From the NCBI GenBank assembly GCA_026415415.1, contig JAOAHE010000005.1, positions 1 to 64,000 of the forward strand: a stretch of 64,000 nucleotides of DNA. The letters are read 5' to 3'. A program made the position numbers and the translations under genes. The notes beneath the pieces are model-generated. The model did not search any database, had not been told where the DNA came from, and saw only the letters and a list, made by a program, of their open reading frames with translations. The stretch comes from Thermodesulfovibrionales bacterium (lineage in GTDB: Bacteria > Nitrospirota > Thermodesulfovibrionia > Thermodesulfovibrionales > Dissulfurispiraceae). This document shows, one piece after another, positions 62,504 to 64,000 of the stretch (positions within the stretch are counted from its first letter, which is position 1; every line of letters starts with the position of its first letter).

Positions 62504-63835
62504 TCAAAAAGGCAGGATATCCGGCAGTCTAAAACCTTTTTTTGCTCCTCCTTTTTTAAGCATCTTCATCATCTTCTTCATCTCAAGATACTGTTTGATA
62601 AGTCTATTGACATCTGCGACAGATGTGCCACTTCCCATAGCTATTCTTTTCCGTCTACTACCATTAATGATGTTATGATTTGTTCTTTCAAGAGGAGTCA
62701 TAGAATTGATTATAGCCTCAATCTTTACAAACTCCTTCTCATCAACCTTTACATCTTTTAATGCCTTGTTCATTCCTGGAATCATACTAATTAAGTTTTC
62801 AAGAGGACCCATTTTTCTTATTTTTCTTAATTGTTCCCTTAAATCTTCAAAAGTAAAAGCATCCTCTAAAACAGATTTTCTAAGCTTTTCCGCTTCTTTT
62901 TGGTCAAAAGCTTGTTGAGCTTGTTCGATTAAAGTAAGGACATCTCCCATTCCAAGGATTCTTTTAGCAATCCTGTCAGGATGAAAAGGCTCAAGCATAT
63001 CTATCTTTTCACCTGTGCCGATAAACTTTATAGGCTTACCTGTCACGCTCCTGATAGACAAAGCAGCACCACCTCTTGCATCGCCGTCCATTTTGGTAAG
63101 AATGATGCCACTTATAGTCAACTGCTCATTAAAGCTTTTCGCCATAGTAACAGCATCTTGACCCGTCATAGCATCAGCAACAAGAAGAATCTCTTTTGGG
63201 TTAACCTTATTCTTAATGTCTTGAAGCTGATCCATTAGCTCAGTGTCTATATGAAGTCTACCGGCTGTATCAATTATAACAATATCTCTACCTTCTAATT
63301 TTGACCTCTTTATGGCATCCTCGCATAAAGCAGATGGGTTTTTTATTTCTTTTGAAAAATGAACTGGTATATCAAGCTGCTTACCTAAGGTTATAAGTTG
63401 ATCAATGGCTGCAGGCCTTTGAAGATCAGCAGCCACAAGTAATGGTCTTCTTCCCTCTTTCTTAAAAATCCTTGCAAGCTTTGCAGATGTAGTTGTTTTA
63501 CCTGAACCATGAAGTCCGATCATCATTATAATTGTTGGAGGGTTAGGTGATAGCTGAATTCTTTCATTAGTATCGCCTAAAAGATGACATAACTCATCAA
63601 AAACTATCTTTATAACCTGTTGCCCCGGCGAGAGACTCTCTAATACTTCCTTTCCAATAGCTTTCTCTCTTATATTGCTAATGAAGTCTTTTACTACTTT
63701 AAAATTAACATCAGCCTCAAGAAGAGCCATTCTTATTTCTTTAAGAGCAATATCAACATCTTCCTCCTTGAGGATACCTTTACCTTTGAGTTTTTTAAAA
63801 ATATTATCAAGCTTTTCAGCCAAACTCTCAAACAT
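62504..63835 (-). CDS. ffh: Signal recognition particle protein Ffh
   Basis: A 443-residue SRP GTPase that targets membrane proteins to the Sec translocon. N domain, G motifs (GLHGSGKTTTSAKL, DTAGRLH, TKMDGDARGG) and the C-terminal M domain rich in Met and basic residues (SMIPGMNK, RIAMGSGTSVADVN, MMKMLKKGG) are complete. An AAGGAGA site precedes the ATG. It is convergent with the btuD relic, ending on the adjacent base. The following gene is off the window. Confidence 0.97.
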   Translation of the reverse strand: MFESLAEKLDNIFKKLKGKGILKEEDVDIALKEIRMALLEADVNFKVVKDFISNIREKAIGKEVLESLSPGQQVIKIVFDELCHLLGDTNERIQLSPNPPTIIMMIGLHGSGKTTTSAKLARIFKKEGRRPLLVAADLQRPAAIDQLITLGKQLDIPVHFSKEIKNPSALCEDAIKRSKLEGRDIVIIDTAGRLHIDTELMDQLQDIKNKVNPKEILLVADAMTGQDAVTMAKSFNEQLTISGIILTKMDGDARGGAALSIRSVTGKPIKFIGTGEKIDMLEPFHPDRIAKRILGMGDVLTLIEQAQQAFDQKEAEKLRKSVLEDAFTFEDLREQLRKIRKMGPLENLISMIPGMNKALKDVKVDEKEFVKIEAIINSMTPLERTNHNIINGSRRKRIAMGSGTSVADVNRLIKQYLEMKKMMKMLKKGGAKKGFRLPDILPF

Positions 63836-64000
63836 AAATGGCTCTCCTTAACCTTTTAAGGGGAATCTTTAAAAAGATCTTCTTATAAATCAGAAGTTCA
63901 ACTTCTATATAGCATATAAAAAAGCTTTCTTCATAGAAAAAATAATATTACTTTTAATCCTGAGATATTTACGATTTACAAAAGAGAATCAATCTTTGCC
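63836..64000. other. Upstream region of ffh
   Basis: 165 AT-rich bases. A short palindrome AGAAGTTcAACTTCT lies at 63892-63906. No gene is recognisable before the window ends. Confidence 0.4.

Noticed and set aside
1-64000. CRISPR arrays, insertion sequences, prophage or rRNA
   Set aside because: No regularly spaced repeats, transposase or integrase motifs, phage structural genes or rRNA sequence were found.

Overview
This is a 64-kb piece of an AT-rich genome from an anaerobic, diderm bacterium that uses the Wood-Ljungdahl pathway. The diderm call rests on a PilQ secretin, a TonB-receptor relic, several lipoproteins and an outer-membrane beta-barrel-like protein. The bacterial-type CODH/ACS genes, the electron-bifurcation-type flavoprotein module, rubrerythrin, a ferredoxin-dependent 2-oxoacid oxidoreductase subunit and anaerobic (CbiD-type) corrin synthesis all fit a strict anaerobe. 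The gene mix recalls Nitrospirota/Desulfobacterota-like lineages, but no marker here fixes the taxon. The first 26 bases are an Illumina Nextera adapter, so the left edge is a contig end that cuts a gene.

Layout. (1) 27-11029, minus strand: acsE, acsD, acsC, acsB and cooS (methyl transfer, corrinoid protein, acetyl-CoA synthase, CO dehydrogenase), followed by a NuoE/NuoF-like NADH-ferredoxin electron-transfer module, a stand-alone Fe-S protein resembling the NuoF C-terminus, and the start of a NuoG/FdhA/HydA-type subunit. (2) 11436-17845: dnaE, an S8 lipoprotein protease with a C-terminal sorting-like tail, and a DUF1460 protein. (3) 17853-22297, minus: an ECF-type nickel/cobalt importer with accessory periplasmic proteins and an outer-membrane protein, led by a terminator-like RNA structure. 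(4) 22522-28456: DUF5661, DUF3786/Fe-S, cyclopropane-fatty-acid synthase, rubrerythrin, ribBA, dapB and two tRNAs. (5) 28815-36205: orphan KorB-like subunit, cbiD, cobO, a PLP decarboxylase, purM, panC, holB and tmk. (6) 36449-50034: type IV pilus genes, with pilMNOPQ plus two lipoproteins on the plus strand, converging on an operon of minor pilins and PilY1. (7) 50433-57722: galT, glgA, a sensor kinase/receiver pair, a YkgJ-like protein and a patatin lipoprotein. (8) 58078-62503: a wrecked btuB-btuF-btuC-btuD-like corrinoid uptake cluster with many frameshifts and stops. (9) ffh.

How it fits together. CODH/ACS needs nickel (clusters A and C) and a corrinoid (AcsC/AcsD). The window carries an intact Ni/Co importer and two corrinoid-synthesis genes (cbiD, cobO), while the external-corrinoid uptake cluster is a clear multi-gene pseudogene. 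The simplest reading, which is inference, is a lineage that makes its own corrinoid and has lost salvage.

Regulation visible in the sequence includes sigma70-like promoters placed so that dnaE, pilM and the DUF1460 gene would give leaderless mRNAs, an attenuator-like leader ahead of the Ni/Co operon, and a perfect hairpin lying between the Shine-Dalgarno (SD) site and the start codon of one gene in that operon. No CRISPR array, rRNA or insertion sequence was seen.
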